In this document: one piece after another, positions 17,142-27,101 of the stretch
Layout of the letters: the number at the start of each line of letters is the position of its first letter
Position numbering within the stretch: the first letter of the stretch is position 1
Source of the DNA: Bradyrhizobium sp. CB1717
GTDB lineage: Bacteria; Pseudomonadota; Alphaproteobacteria; Rhizobiales; Xanthobacteraceae
Assembly: GCF_029714325.1 (NCBI RefSeq)
Contig: NZ_CP121666.1
Coordinates: forward strand, 620,001 to 684,000
Length of the DNA stretch: 64,000 nucleotides
Direction of reading: 5' to 3'
Program-made: the position numbers and the translations under genes
Notes under the pieces: generated by a model
Seen by the model: only the letters and a program-made list of their open reading frames with translations
What the model was told of the DNA's origin: nothing
The model's database searches: none

Positions 17142-19589
17142 TTACCCTCGTCGCCGCACCGCAGCCGCATCCACCACGTTCTCCACCTCCTCGCGCCAGC
17201 TCAAAATCTCCATCGCCAGCACCGGGTGATTGAAGCCCTTGAGCTGGAGATCGTCGAGCGCGCGGGCCTCGACCCAGGGCTCGACCATGCCGTAGACGCG
17301 GCGGCTGACCACGATCTGGTTGGGCTTGGCCTCGCTGCAGAGGCGGGAGGCGAGGTTGGTGACGCTGCCGATCGCGGCATATTCCAGCCGTTGCTCGAAG
17401 CCGACCTGGCCGAGCGTGGCATAGCCGAGCGCGATGCCGATGCCGAAGCCGAGGCTGTGGCCGCGGTTGCGCCAGCGCTCGGTCAGCGGGCCGATGGTGT
17501 CGCGCATCTCCACCGCCATCTTCACCGCGCGCTGGGTGTGGTCCTCGAACTGGATCGGCGCGTTGAACAGGATCATCACGCCGTCGCCGGCATATTTGTC
17601 GAGCGTGCCCTCGTATTTGAAGATCAGCTTGCCGAGCGCCGCGTGATACTCGCGCAGCACGTTCATGGCCTCTTCCGGCTCGGTCGCTTCCGTGAATGCG
17701 GTGAAGCCGCGCAGGTCGCAGAACACCACGGTGACCTCGCGGCGCTGGCTGGTGAGCAGTCCCTCGGGGCTGTCGGAGGAGGCGATCAGCTGCGCCACCT
17801 GCGGCGCCAGGAAGCGTTCGAGCTTGCGGATGCGCTCGATCTCGCCGAGCTGGGTCTCGACGCGCTCCTCCAGCGACTTGTTCCAGTCCTTGAGCTGCTC
17901 GGTCTGCACGCGCAGCTTGTCGGCCTGGGCGCGCACGGTCTCGTGCGCCGCTTCCAGCGCGTGGCTCTTGTGATCGACCTCGGTGAACAGCCGCGCGTTG
18001 CGCATCGCCAGCACCGCCTGGTTGGCGAAGGTGCGCATCAATCCGATGAGGCTGCCGGCGAACTCGCCACTGGGGCGTCGCAGCACCACCAGCGCGCCGA
18101 GCGTGCCCTGCTGGTCGACCAGCGGCACCACCAGCACCGAGTGGAAGCCGGCAGCGATCGCGGCATCGCGCAGCGGCTGCCCGGCCGCCTGCTCGAGATC
18201 GGCAAGCGCGATCGGCTCGCCGCTTCTGGCGGCATCGCTCAGGATGTTGTCGCCTTCGTCGATGGTGACATGGGCGCCCTCGGCCGATCTGTCGATGCCG
18301 CCCGCTTCCACCAGGTTGAACCGGCGTGCCTCGGCGTCATAGCCGTAGATCAGCACCGCATCGGCGTGGGTGATCTCGATCGCGCGCGCGGCGATGGTCG
18401 GCAGCACGGCGTTGAGATCGAGCGAGGAGGAAACCGCGCGGCCGACCTCTTCCAGCACCTTGAGCTCGTGGTTCGACTGCGCGAGGTCGCGGGTGCGCTC
18501 CTCGACCTTGGTCTCCAGGTTCGAATAAGTCTCCTGGAGCTGCGTGGCCATGCGGTTGAACTGGCCGGCGAGGTCTTCCAGCTCGTCGGAGGTGTGCACG
18601 TCGATGCGATGGCTGAAATCGCCTTCGCCGAGCTTGTGCGCACCGTCGCGCAATGCGGTGATCGGGATGATCATGCGGCGTGCCAGCAGCGTGCCGGCGA
18701 GGATCGCGACCATCAGGCCCATGCCGATCAGAAGCGCGATGCGCACCAGCTGATCGCGGATCGGCGTCAGGGCCTGCGTGGTCGGCTGCTCGAACATCAC
18801 GCTCCAGCCGAGCTTTGGCACGGTGCTCGCAGCTGTCAGCACCTCATGACCGTTGAAGTCGGTGCCCGACGTCTCGGGCGTGCCGCCGGGCGAAATCGCG
18901 GCGGCCACCTGCGGCAGCTTCGACAAATCCTTGCCGACATCCGGACCTCTGGCGGACGTCGCCAGCACGCGGCCGCGCGGGTCGACCACATAGGCGAAGG
19001 CGGCCTTGCCGACCTGGGCGTCGGACAGGAAGTCGGAGAGGAAGCCGAGGTCGATCTCGGCGACCGTGACGCCGGCGTTGAAGCCGGAATGCGCCACCGA
19101 GATCGACATGAACGGCGTCCGGTCGGAGAACCAGGCCGGCGCGTAGCTGACGCCGCGCGCGACGGTGTCGGTGAAGCGCATGTCGCGGGAGAGGTCGGCA
19201 TTGCCACCGGTCGTGGTCGACTGCCGCGAGACGCGCAGCACCTCGCGGCCGTCGCCGTTGAGCTGGAACAGCTGGTTGACGACCGAGACCTGGTGCAGCA
19301 GCTGGGCGTAATCGGCGCGGCGCTTCTCGAGCGTGTCCTGGCTCGCCCGCGTCACCCAGCTGATCTGGCGCTCGAGCTCGGAGATCGACTGTTCGATCCG
19401 CCGGGCCGCGGCCTGCGCCTTGTCCTCCAGCCCGCCGGTCAGTTGCGTCTTGGTGGCGCGATAGGAGATCCAGGTCTCCATCGCGCCGTTGACGGCCAGC
19501 ACGAACACGACGAGGCCGACGAGGGAGACGACGTATTTGGCGAACAGGCCCTCGCGCAGAAACCGTGTCTTGTCGTTCGCCCCAGCCAT
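17142..19589 (-). CDS. Membrane class III adenylate/guanylate cyclase with Cache-HAMP-GAF
   Basis: The 815-residue protein starts at the ATG at 19589 (AGAGGA upstream). In order it has a transmembrane helix (about 20-40), a periplasmic Cache-type sensor (to about 285), a second helix (about 288-312), HAMP, a coiled coil, a GAF domain (about 380-530), a second coiled coil and a C-terminal class III cyclase domain. The metal Asp residues are Asp625 (VFCDLRGFT) and Asp669 (KYAGDGVM). The transition-state Asn and Arg are present in GSVTNLASRL, and Lys665 fits purine recognition in adenylate cyclases. It should make cAMP in response to an outside ligand plus a cytoplasmic GAF ligand. A CRP-like gene lies 2.5 kb away. 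Confidence 0.92.
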   Translation of the reverse strand: MAGANDKTRFLREGLFAKYVVSLVGLVVFVLAVNGAMETWISYRATKTQLTGGLEDKAQAAARRIEQSISELERQISWVTRASQDTLEKRRADYAQLLHQVSVVNQLFQLNGDGREVLRVSRQSTTTGGNADLSRDMRFTDTVARGVSYAPAWFSDRTPFMSISVAHSGFNAGVTVAEIDLGFLSDFLSDAQVGKAAFAYVVDPRGRVLATSARGPDVGKDLSKLPQVAAAISPGGTPETSGTDFNGHEVLTAASTVPKLGWSVMFEQPTTQALTPIRDQLVRIALLIGMGLMVAILAGTLLARRMIIPITALRDGAHKLGEGDFSHRIDVHTSDELEDLAGQFNRMATQLQETYSNLETKVEERTRDLAQSNHELKVLEEVGRAVSSSLDLNAVLPTIAARAIEITHADAVLIYGYDAEARRFNLVEAGGIDRSAEGAHVTIDEGDNILSDAARSGEPIALADLEQAAGQPLRDAAIAAGFHSVLVVPLVDQQGTLGALVVLRRPSGEFAGSLIGLMRTFANQAVLAMRNARLFTEVDHKSHALEAAHETVRAQADKLRVQTEQLKDWNKSLEERVETQLGEIERIRKLERFLAPQVAQLIASSDSPEGLLTSQRREVTVVFCDLRGFTAFTEATEPEEAMNVLREYHAALGKLIFKYEGTLDKYAGDGVMILFNAPIQFEDHTQRAVKMAVEMRDTIGPLTERWRNRGHSLGFGIGIALGYATLGQVGFEQRLEYAAIGSVTNLASRLCSEAKPNQIVVSRRVYGMVEPWVEARALDDLQLKGFNHPVLAMEILSWREEVENVVDAAAVRRRG

Positions 19590-19801
19590 CCGGATCCTCT
19601 TGCGCCATCGACGCTGGCGCTACGGGCCGTGCAGCCCAATTGCCCCTTCTACCACAATTTGGGCCAGCGGACGGGTGGACCGCCGGTGTGGTTACCCGTT
19701 GCGGACGCTGGGAGGGGTCGAAGGGTGGTGAATTGTCGCAGCCTCATCCGTTCGGAGGAAGCAGCGCACGGGGAAGCCGATGTAAGGGGATTGGCGTGAA
19801 A

Positions 19802-21868
19802 TCATCGATTGAAGAGCTGCCGCAGCACGTCGTTCATCGGCTGACTGTCCTGCTGTGCCGCCGGCGGGTCGTCCTGGGCGGGGGACGCGGGCGAGGCCTG
19901 TGGCGCCGGGGTCGGCGGCATTGCCGGCAGGCTGCGGCTGCGGCCGGTGCCTGTCGCGGTGCCAGTGCCTGGTCCCGCACCACTGGACAGCCCCTGCTGG
20001 ATCAGATTGCCGATCGCCTCGCCGAGAGGACCGCCGAGCAGGTTGTTCTGTCCCGGTTGCTGGGCCTGCGGATTCGCATTGCCGGTTGCATTGCCGCCGC
20101 CCGGCGCGGTGGCGCCGCCGAGACCCAGGCTTCCCAAAATATTGCCGAGCCCCGCGCCGTCAGGCCCGAACAGGCCCTTGCCCATCTCGCGCAGCTTGGC
20201 ATAGGCAGCGTCCGGATTGTCGAGCATGCCGGCCATGTCAGGGTAGATCTTCGGCTGCGACCAGCTGCCCTGGATCATCACGGGGATGCCGAACCCGACC
20301 GGGTCGGAGGTGCGGCCCTGGCCTTCGGTCGTCATCACCAGCTTGGGCTCGACGCGAAAGCCCATCATCTTGGTGTCGAGCGCGATGGTGCCGGCGCCGG
20401 TCACCCGCACCAGCGGACCGATCAGGTTGAGATCGGTCGTCACGGCCTGCCCCTTGTCGATGCGGAAGGAGGCCGAGAGCTGCGACAAATCCGTGCTCTG
20501 CTCCTGGCTGGAGTCCTGGTTTCCTTGCCAGCCCGAAAGCGTTCCGGTCGTCAGCGAGCGGATCACCTGCGCGACATTGATGCCGCGGATGGCGCCGTCC
20601 TGGAAATTGACGAAGGCCGTGCCCTGCATGTTCGCCATCAGCGCGCGCTGACTGGTGCCGGCGCTGCGCAGGGCGAGCTTGGCCTGCAGCTTGCCGTCGA
20701 TCCGGTCGAATTCGGCGAGCCCCTGCAGCAGCGGCAGCGCGCGCACGCCGACGAGGTCGGAATGCATGGCAAAGCTCGGCGCGCCGGTGGTCGCATCCAG
20801 GATCACCTCGCCCGAGACCTGGCCGCCATAGGCGCCGAGATTGGCGGTGCCGGCCTTCAGCACGCCGCCGGCGAGCTTTGCGTCGAGCGCCAGCGGCGCA
20901 AGGCGCGCATCGCCGATCACGGCCTCGTTCGCCGAGATCCTCACTTGCGCGTCGACGTAATTGAGCCCGGACACGTCGATCGGCGCATTGCTCCAGGGCT
21001 GTCCCGACGCACCATCAGGCGTTTTCGCCAGCGGGATCGCGAGGCGCTGGAAATCGAGATCGACCTTGACCAGCGGCTTGCTCGCGATGTCGACCGAAGC
21101 CCAGCCGTTGAAGGCGCCGTCGCCGAGCCGGCCGCTCACGCCGTTGATCATCACGACATCGCCATTGAGCCGCATCTCGGCATGGCCGGTGAGCTGGGAC
21201 TTCAGCACGTCAGGCATGTCGATGGCGAAATCCACCGGAACGGTCGGCCGCTCGGCCGGTGGCGTCGGCGCCGTCGCCTTGATGTCGAACTTGGTCGGGT
21301 GATCGCCGACGCGCGCAGTGCCGGTGATGTCGACCTTGCGGTCGCGGCCGACGACGGCGTCGGCGTTGATGGCGCTGATGCGGCCCTCGACGCGGTCGCG
21401 CACGCGCGCGAATGCGACCTCACCGTCGATGAGCTTGACGCGGTCGATGGTCGCCCCGGCCGTGTCGAGCGTAACAGGCTTCGACGCGGCGCCGACGTTC
21501 GGCAGGCGCTCGCGCAGCAGCGGCTGGTAGAGCACGGGATGGGTGACGACGAGCTCGCTGATCCTGGGGGTGCCCGACCACACGCTGGAGAGCGACATGT
21601 CGGCCTGCACGCTGTCGACCGTCAGACGCGTGATGCCGCTGCGGTCCTTGGGGTCCTGGAGCGTGAGGTCGTTCAGCGTGACGTTCAGCGTCGGCCACAG
21701 GCTGATCTTCGTGGTGCCGTCGATCGACAGGCGATAGCCGGTCGCGCTCTCGACCCGGGCGGCAATCGTCGAGGTCAGGAAGCCCGAGGGGATTCCGACC
21801 ACGAGCAGAAGCGCGATCACGATGATGATAGCGGCGACCGCGGCGCCGGCGAATTTCACTGCTCTCAT
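19802..21868 (-). CDS. AsmA-family protein
   Basis: The 688-residue protein begins with a single membrane anchor (KFAGAAVAAIIIVIALLLVV). The AsmA pattern follows: RVESATGYRLSIDG near the N terminus, and a C-terminal region with GTAFVNFQDGAIRGINVAQ and GTIALDTKMMGFRVEPKLV that ends in SWSQPKIYPDMAGML. The tail (after about 580) is Gly/Asn/Gln/Pro-rich and probably disordered. AsmA-like proteins are periplasmic bridge proteins linked to phospholipid transport and outer-membrane assembly. It stands alone; the upstream divergent gene is the CRP-like regulator. Confidence 0.9.
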   Translation of the reverse strand: MRAVKFAGAAVAAIIIVIALLLVVGIPSGFLTSTIAARVESATGYRLSIDGTTKISLWPTLNVTLNDLTLQDPKDRSGITRLTVDSVQADMSLSSVWSGTPRISELVVTHPVLYQPLLRERLPNVGAASKPVTLDTAGATIDRVKLIDGEVAFARVRDRVEGRISAINADAVVGRDRKVDITGTARVGDHPTKFDIKATAPTPPAERPTVPVDFAIDMPDVLKSQLTGHAEMRLNGDVVMINGVSGRLGDGAFNGWASVDIASKPLVKVDLDFQRLAIPLAKTPDGASGQPWSNAPIDVSGLNYVDAQVRISANEAVIGDARLAPLALDAKLAGGVLKAGTANLGAYGGQVSGEVILDATTGAPSFAMHSDLVGVRALPLLQGLAEFDRIDGKLQAKLALRSAGTSQRALMANMQGTAFVNFQDGAIRGINVAQVIRSLTTGTLSGWQGNQDSSQEQSTDLSQLSASFRIDKGQAVTTDLNLIGPLVRVTGAGTIALDTKMMGFRVEPKLVMTTEGQGRTSDPVGFGIPVMIQGSWSQPKIYPDMAGMLDNPDAAYAKLREMGKGLFGPDGAGLGNILGSLGLGGATAPGGGNATGNANPQAQQPGQNNLLGGPLGEAIGNLIQQGLSSGAGPGTGTATGTGRSRSLPAMPPTPAPQASPASPAQDDPPAAQQDSQPMNDVLRQLFNR

Positions 21869-21996
21869 GTCGACTTTCCAACGACGGACGAACGGCGCCG
21901 AACCCGGCCGCTCACCCGTCCCTTGCGCGTGAGTTTATCCCCGGACGGGAAGCCGCTCCAAGCGGTCAAAAATAGTCAGGGGGTGCTGCAAAGTTA

Positions 21997-22012
21997 TGTG
22001 ACTTATGACACA
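21997..22012. promoter_or_regulatory. CRP-like operator candidate
   Basis: TGTGACTTATGACACA is a 16-base imperfect palindrome with exact TGTG and CACA ends. It lies about 90 bases before the CRP-like regulator gene, so autoregulation is possible. Confidence 0.4.
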
Positions 22013-22103
22013 CTTCTCCGGCGCGGTTTTACGCGATCCTGAAGTTGATGGTTCCAAGCGATTTGCCGGTGACGCTGACAAGCAAATTCACAAGGACGTT
22101 GAA

Positions 22104-22778
22104 ATGAGCAAACAGGCCGAATTTGCGGTCATCCTGAAGATGAACCCGATGTTCGCCGATCTCGGCGCGGACGAGCTCCAGCGGCTGTCCAATCTTTGCC
22201 ACACCCAGCATCTGGCGAACGGCGAGGTGCTGTTCCAGAAGGGCGATGCCGGGGATGCGCTGTTCGGGGTGCGCCGCGGCCAGGTCCGCATCGAGACCGG
22301 CGCCTCCGACGGCAGCCGGCTGACGCTCAATTTCATGGGGCCCGGCGATCTGTTCGGCGAGGTCGCGGTGCTGGACGGCCAGGACCGTACGGCGGACGCG
22401 ACCGCAGGCGAAGCCAGCGAATTGTTCGTGCTGCGGCGCGAAGACTTTCTCGGCTTCCTCGAGCGCGAGCCCAAGGTCGCGATCAAGATCATCGCGCTGC
22501 TGTGCCAGCGCATCCGCTGGCAGAGCGAGCGTATGGAAGAGTCCATGCTGCAGCCGCTGCCGGTGCGCCTGGCGCGGCGGCTCTGCGCGCTCGCCGCCGA
22601 TTTCGGCTCCGAAGTGCACATCTCGCAGGAGCAGCTCGGCGTCTTCGTCGGCGCCGCCCGCGAGAGCGTCAACCGCCAGCTCCAGGCCTGGCGCAAGGAA
22701 GCCATCCTCGATCTCCAGCGCGGCCGGATCCTGCTGCGGAACATGACCAAGCTGACGGCAATCGCGCGGAACGAGTAG
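22104..22778 (+). CDS. CRP/FNR-family transcription regulator
   Basis: The 224-residue protein starts at the ATG at 22104 (AAGGA 7 bases upstream). An N-terminal cyclic-nucleotide-binding barrel has the phosphate-binding pattern FGEVAVLDGQDRTADATA, in which Gly85, Glu86, Arg95 and Thr96 match the cAMP-contacting positions of CRP. A C-terminal winged helix follows (HISQEQLGVFVGAARESVNRQL, with the recognition helix around RESVNRQLQAW). There is no N-terminal Cys cluster, so it is not an iron-sulphur FNR. It is likely cAMP-responsive, and the cyclase at 17.1-19.6 kb could supply the signal (inference). Confidence 0.9.
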   Translation: MSKQAEFAVILKMNPMFADLGADELQRLSNLCHTQHLANGEVLFQKGDAGDALFGVRRGQVRIETGASDGSRLTLNFMGPGDLFGEVAVLDGQDRTADATAGEASELFVLRREDFLGFLEREPKVAIKIIALLCQRIRWQSERMEESMLQPLPVRLARRLCALAADFGSEVHISQEQLGVFVGAARESVNRQLQAWRKEAILDLQRGRILLRNMTKLTAIARNE

Positions 22779-22864
22779 GGGCTGGGCTGCTTCGCACGTC
22801 ATGTAACGTCGGTAACTCAGATCGCGGGGCACGGGGCGGCACATGGCCGCCCATCGCGCGAATC

Positions 22865-25800
22865 CTACTCCGCCGCAGGGTGCACGATTTTCTTCGGCGC
22901 TGGCCCCGCTTCTGCAGGCGCGGCCCCGTGATGCTCGGCGGCCTCCGCATCCTCGCTGTGCACGATCAGCCGCTTGCCGAACCGCCAGATCAGGGCGCCG
23001 AGATCGTCCATCACCATGAACATCGCGGGCACGAACACCAGCGACAGGATGGTCGAGAAGAGCAGGCCGCCGATCACCGCGAGCGCCATCGGCGAGCGGA
23101 ATTCGCCGCCGGCGCCGACCGCGAGCGCGCTCGGCATCATGCCCGCGGCCATCGCGATCGTGGTCATCACGATCGGGCGGGCGCGCTTCATGCCGGCGTC
23201 GATCATGGCCTCCTCGCGCGGCTTGCCGTCGCGGATCGCTTCGATCGCGAACTCCACCAGCATGATCGCGTTCTTGGTCACGATGCCCATCAGCATCAGG
23301 ATGCCGATCCACACCGGCGTCGTCAGCTGCTTGCCGGTGATGAGCAGGGCGGCGATGGCGCCGCCGATCGAGAGCGGCAGAGAGAACAGGATGGTGATCG
23401 GCTGCAGGAAGGTGCCGAACAGCAGCACCAGCACGGCATAGACCATCATCAGGCCCGCCGTGATCGCGGTGGCGAAGCCGTCGGACAGCTCGTTGAGGCT
23501 TTCGGCATCGCCCGACGGTGAGACCTTCACGCTCTTCGGCAAGGTCTTCATCACGGGCAGGTCGTAGATCTTCTTGGTGGCGTCGCCGAGCGCGGCGGAG
23601 CCGACGAGATCGGCCGCGACGGTTGCCTGCCGCTCGCGGTCGTAGCGGTTGATGCTGGTTGGGCCCTGGTCGAGCTTGACGTCGGCGATGACCGAGAGCG
23701 GCACGCCGCCCTTCTCGCCGCGCTCGCCGAGCGGCACGCGCAATTGCTCGAGCGTCTTCAGATTGCCGCGCGCGGCGTCCTCGAGCTGCACGCGGATCGG
23801 CACCAGGCGGTCGCCGACGTCGAACTTGGCGAGCGCCGGCCCGACATCGCCGATGGTGGCGACGCGGATGGTCTGCGACAGGCTTTCTGTGGAGACACCG
23901 AGACGTGCGGCGAGATCGGCGCGCGGCTCGATGCGCAACTCGGGCCGCTCCAGCGTGGTTTCCGAGATCACGTTGGAGATGGTCGGAATCCGCTTCATCT
24001 GCGTCGCAAGCTCGCTGGCGACGTTGTTGACGATGTTGGCGTCGACGCCGGTCACGACCAGCGAGATCGCGCGCAGTCCGTTCTCGTCGAGGAACCAGAA
24101 ACGGATGTCCGGAATGTTCTCCAGCTCCTGGCTGATCGAGAATTCCAGCTCGCGCTGGGTGATGTCGCGATCGGCCTTGGGCGTGTAGTTGATGATCAGA
24201 GCGGCGCGCCGGACTTCCTGGGTGCCGGGCGGAACGCGGCCGCCGTCGACGAAGATGCTCTTCACCTCGGGCCGCTTGCGCAGCCGCGCGACGATGTCCT
24301 CGGTGACCTTCTCGGTGTAGGCGAGCTGGGTGCCCGGCGGCAGCTCGAGCGCCAGCAGCGAGCGCGCGCTGTCCTGCGCCGGCAGGAAGCCCTGCGGCAG
24401 CAGCGTGATGCTCCAGATCGAGGCGGCGAAGATGCCGAAGCCGATCAGCACCGTGATGAAATAGTGCTTCACCGACCAGGCCACGATCCCATGATAGGAC
24501 CGCAAGATGCGCCCGGGCGGCGGCTCCTCGTGATGGCCATGCTTGAGGAAGTAGGCGGCCAGCACCGGCGTGACGAAGCGCGCGGCGAGCAGCGAGAAGA
24601 ACACCTGCACCGAGACGGTGATGCCGAACTGCTTGAAGAACTGCCCGGCGATGCCCGACATGAAGCTTGCGGGCGCGAAGATCGCGATGATGGTGAGCGA
24701 GATCGCGATCACGGCGAGGCCGATCTCGTCGGCTGCTTCCAGTGCGGCGCGGTAGGGCGATTTGCCCATGTTCATGTGCCGGACGATGTTCTCGATCTCG
24801 ACGATGGCGTCGTCGACGAGAATACCCGTCGACAGCGTGATGGCGAGGAAGCTGACGAGGTTCAGCGAGAAGCCGAGCAGATCCATCGCCCAGAACGCCG
24901 GGAAGATCGACAGCGGCAGCGAGATCGCGGCGATGATGGTGGCGCGCAGGTCGCGCAGGAACAGCAGCACGATGACGACGGCGAGGATGGCGCCCTCGAA
25001 CAGGGTCGAGATCGCCGCTTCGTAATTGCCGTTGGTGTATTCGACCGAGGTGTCGATCAGCTTGAGGTCGACGTCGGGATAGGCCGCCTTGAGCGCGTCG
25101 ATGCGCTTCTGCACGGCGGCGGCGACCTTCACGTCGCTGGCGCCCTTGGAGCGCTTGATGCCGAGCGCGACCACGGGCTCGCCGTTGAAACGGGCGAAGG
25201 TGCGGCGGTCGGCGATGGTGTCGGTGACGGTGCCGAGATCGTCCAGCCGCACCTCGCCGCCGCCGAACAGCGGAACCATGGTGCCGGCGAGATCGCCCAG
25301 CGTCTTGGCGCCGGCGAGGGTGCGGATCGCCTGGTCGTTCTTGCCGATCTCGGCGCGGCCGCCGGCGACGTCGACATTGGTGCCGCGCAGGCTCTGGCTG
25401 ACATTGACCGCGGTCAGTCCCATCGCCTGCAGGCGGTCGGGATCGAGCGAGACGAGAATTTCGCGCTCGACACCGCCGATGCGCTCGACCTGGGCGACGC
25501 CGCGCACGCCCTGCAGCGCGCGTTTGACCACGTCGTCGACGAAATAGGACAGCTGCTCCGGCGTCTTGCCGGGCGAGATCGCGGCATAGGTGACGATCGG
25601 CAGGCCGATCACGTCGACGCGCTGGATCAGCGGCTCGGTGACGTTCTGCGGCAGGTTCGAGCGCACGCGCGTCACCGCGTCCTTGACGTCGTTGAGCGCG
25701 CGGTCGGTGTTGGTCTCCAGTGCGAACTGGATGGTGGTCAGCGACAGGCCGTCGGTGATCTGCGAGGTGATGTGCCTGACGCCCTCGACGCCGGAGACCG

Positions 25801-26014
25801 CGTCTTCAATGGTCTTGGTGACCTGGGATTCGAGCTCGGCGGGCGCTGCGCCGAACTGCGACACCGCGACCGAGATCACGGGAATGTCGGCCGAGGGCAG
25901 CCGCGTCACCGCGAGCTTCACGAAGGAGGTCCAGCCGAGCACCAGCAGGATGATCGAAAAGACGACCGACGGCAGCGGATGACGGATAGACCATGCCGAA
26001 ATATTGAGAGCCAT
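22865..26014 (-). CDS. RND-family efflux pump, inner-membrane permease
   Basis: The 1049-residue length and layout are those of AcrB/MexB/MdtB-type pumps: an N-terminal helix (NISAWSIRHPLPSVVFSIILL), two large periplasmic loops and two sets of six helices. The proton-relay Asp pair is visible in GILVDDAIVEIENI. The start codon overlaps the stop codon of the adaptor gene by one base (TGATG), so the two are translationally coupled. No outer-membrane channel gene lies in the window. The substrates are unknown. Confidence 0.95.
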   Translation of the reverse strand: MALNISAWSIRHPLPSVVFSIILLVLGWTSFVKLAVTRLPSADIPVISVAVSQFGAAPAELESQVTKTIEDAVSGVEGVRHITSQITDGLSLTTIQFALETNTDRALNDVKDAVTRVRSNLPQNVTEPLIQRVDVIGLPIVTYAAISPGKTPEQLSYFVDDVVKRALQGVRGVAQVERIGGVEREILVSLDPDRLQAMGLTAVNVSQSLRGTNVDVAGGRAEIGKNDQAIRTLAGAKTLGDLAGTMVPLFGGGEVRLDDLGTVTDTIADRRTFARFNGEPVVALGIKRSKGASDVKVAAAVQKRIDALKAAYPDVDLKLIDTSVEYTNGNYEAAISTLFEGAILAVVIVLLFLRDLRATIIAAISLPLSIFPAFWAMDLLGFSLNLVSFLAITLSTGILVDDAIVEIENIVRHMNMGKSPYRAALEAADEIGLAVIAISLTIIAIFAPASFMSGIAGQFFKQFGITVSVQVFFSLLAARFVTPVLAAYFLKHGHHEEPPPGRILRSYHGIVAWSVKHYFITVLIGFGIFAASIWSITLLPQGFLPAQDSARSLLALELPPGTQLAYTEKVTEDIVARLRKRPEVKSIFVDGGRVPPGTQEVRRAALIINYTPKADRDITQRELEFSISQELENIPDIRFWFLDENGLRAISLVVTGVDANIVNNVASELATQMKRIPTISNVISETTLERPELRIEPRADLAARLGVSTESLSQTIRVATIGDVGPALAKFDVGDRLVPIRVQLEDAARGNLKTLEQLRVPLGERGEKGGVPLSVIADVKLDQGPTSINRYDRERQATVAADLVGSAALGDATKKIYDLPVMKTLPKSVKVSPSGDAESLNELSDGFATAITAGLMMVYAVLVLLFGTFLQPITILFSLPLSIGGAIAALLITGKQLTTPVWIGILMLMGIVTKNAIMLVEFAIEAIRDGKPREEAMIDAGMKRARPIVMTTIAMAAGMMPSALAVGAGGEFRSPMALAVIGGLLFSTILSLVFVPAMFMVMDDLGALIWRFGKRLIVHSEDAEAAEHHGAAPAEAGPAPKKIVHPAAE

Positions 26015-26943
26015 CAGCGTACCCGCGTGCGATCGAGTTCATCGGCGAACATGGTCTTGATCTGGTCGCCGTCATGGAGCGAAGAGCCGGCATCGGCCAC
26101 GACGATTTCGCCGACCTCGAGCCCTTCCAGGATTTCGGTCGCGGTATCGGACGACAGTCCGACCCGCACCTTGCGCGTCTCGACCGTGTTGCCTTTGACG
26201 ACCTGCACGGTGAGATGGTCGATCGCGGTCTTGGGGACCGCGACGCCGCAGCTTCGCTTGGCGTCGATCGAGGCGCGGGCGAACACGCCGACCTTCAGCG
26301 AGGGATTGTTGGTGACGCTGATGCGGACGCGGCCGAGCTGCGTGGTGCGGTCGATCTCGGGCGCGACCAGCCGCACCCGTCCGATCAGATCGGGCGCGTC
26401 GTCGCGGCTGATGCGCACGGTCGCGCCGGGGCTGAGCTTGGGCATGTGGACCGCCGGAACCTGAGCGTCGAGCTCGATCTCGTTGTTGACGGCGATGCGG
26501 AACATCGGGCCGGCCTGCGGCGAAGCGGGCGCGCCGACGATGGTGCGCACCTCGGTGACGAGGCCCGGCGCAGGCGCCTTCAGCGAGATCGGGCCTTGCG
26601 GTCCCGGCCGCTGCGGCTGGCCCGGAATCTGCGGCGGCGCGGTCAGGCGCGCCAGCTCCTGGTTGTCGGTGACCAGAGTACCTTCAGTGACGAAGAGGTC
26701 GGTGACCCTGGAGCCTTCCTGGTCGGCGACGACCACGGCTTCGCGGCGCGGCACGAAGAAGCCGGTCACCCGCACGAGGTCGGAGAAGCAGGCATTGGTC
26801 GACTTCGTCACGATGACGAGCGCCGTGCTCGGCGTCTCCTTCACCTCGGGGCGGCGCCGATGCTCGAACAGATAATAGCCGACGCCGAGAGCCACGACGA
26901 AGGCCACGGTTCCGGCTGGCTTGAGATATTCGGAAAGGTTCAT
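26014..26943 (-). CDS. RND efflux periplasmic adaptor
   Basis: The 309-residue protein begins at the ATG at 26943 (MNLSEYLKPAGTVAFVVALG), with an N-terminal membrane anchor. The adaptor pattern follows: VVVADQEGSRVTDLFVTEGT, ISLKAPAPGLVTEV, then the barrel domain ending in GLEVGEIVVADAGSSL. It is paralogous to the orphan adaptor at 974-1867. It is the first gene of a two-gene operon with the RND permease and should connect it to an outer-membrane channel encoded elsewhere. Confidence 0.92.
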   Translation of the reverse strand: MNLSEYLKPAGTVAFVVALGVGYYLFEHRRRPEVKETPSTALVIVTKSTNACFSDLVRVTGFFVPRREAVVVADQEGSRVTDLFVTEGTLVTDNQELARLTAPPQIPGQPQRPGPQGPISLKAPAPGLVTEVRTIVGAPASPQAGPMFRIAVNNEIELDAQVPAVHMPKLSPGATVRISRDDAPDLIGRVRLVAPEIDRTTQLGRVRISVTNNPSLKVGVFARASIDAKRSCGVAVPKTAIDHLTVQVVKGNTVETRKVRVGLSSDTATEILEGLEVGEIVVADAGSSLHDGDQIKTMFADELDRTRVR

Positions 26944-27004
26944 CGCCGGATCATCCTGGCCTGGCTCACGGCCGTCCGCACGAGGCCCATGAAGAGCATT
27001 TCCC

Positions 27005-27045
27005 TGAAATAAAGCGGCGTCCCGCAAGGCTGCGGGACGCGCTTT
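27005..27045 (-). terminator. Rho-independent terminator of the OmpA-like gene
   Basis: A perfect 10-bp stem (27017-27026 with 27031-27040) has a 4-base loop, and the arms extend after one bulged base. On the minus strand it is followed by CTTTATTTC. It lies just downstream of the OmpA-like gene and before the adaptor gene. Confidence 0.75.
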
Positions 27046-27101
27046 GGAAGCGAGACTTTACACCACATCACGACGGGTCACTGCAAAGGATTACGTCGCG
27101 C

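Noticed and set aside
17079..19799. Plus-strand open frame of 906 codons opposite the cyclase gene
   Set aside because: It is antisense to a gene with clear Cache, HAMP, GAF and cyclase motifs. Its translation is His/Arg/Asp-rich low complexity, as expected for the mirror frame of a GC-rich gene.
19565..22042. Plus-strand open frame of 825 codons opposite AsmA
   Set aside because: Mirror frame of the AsmA gene, with no recognisable domain or ribosome site.
23744..26464. Plus-strand open frame of 906 codons opposite the RND permease
   Set aside because: Antisense shadow of a well-recognised RND pump, with no domain and a biased Arg/Asp/Gly composition.
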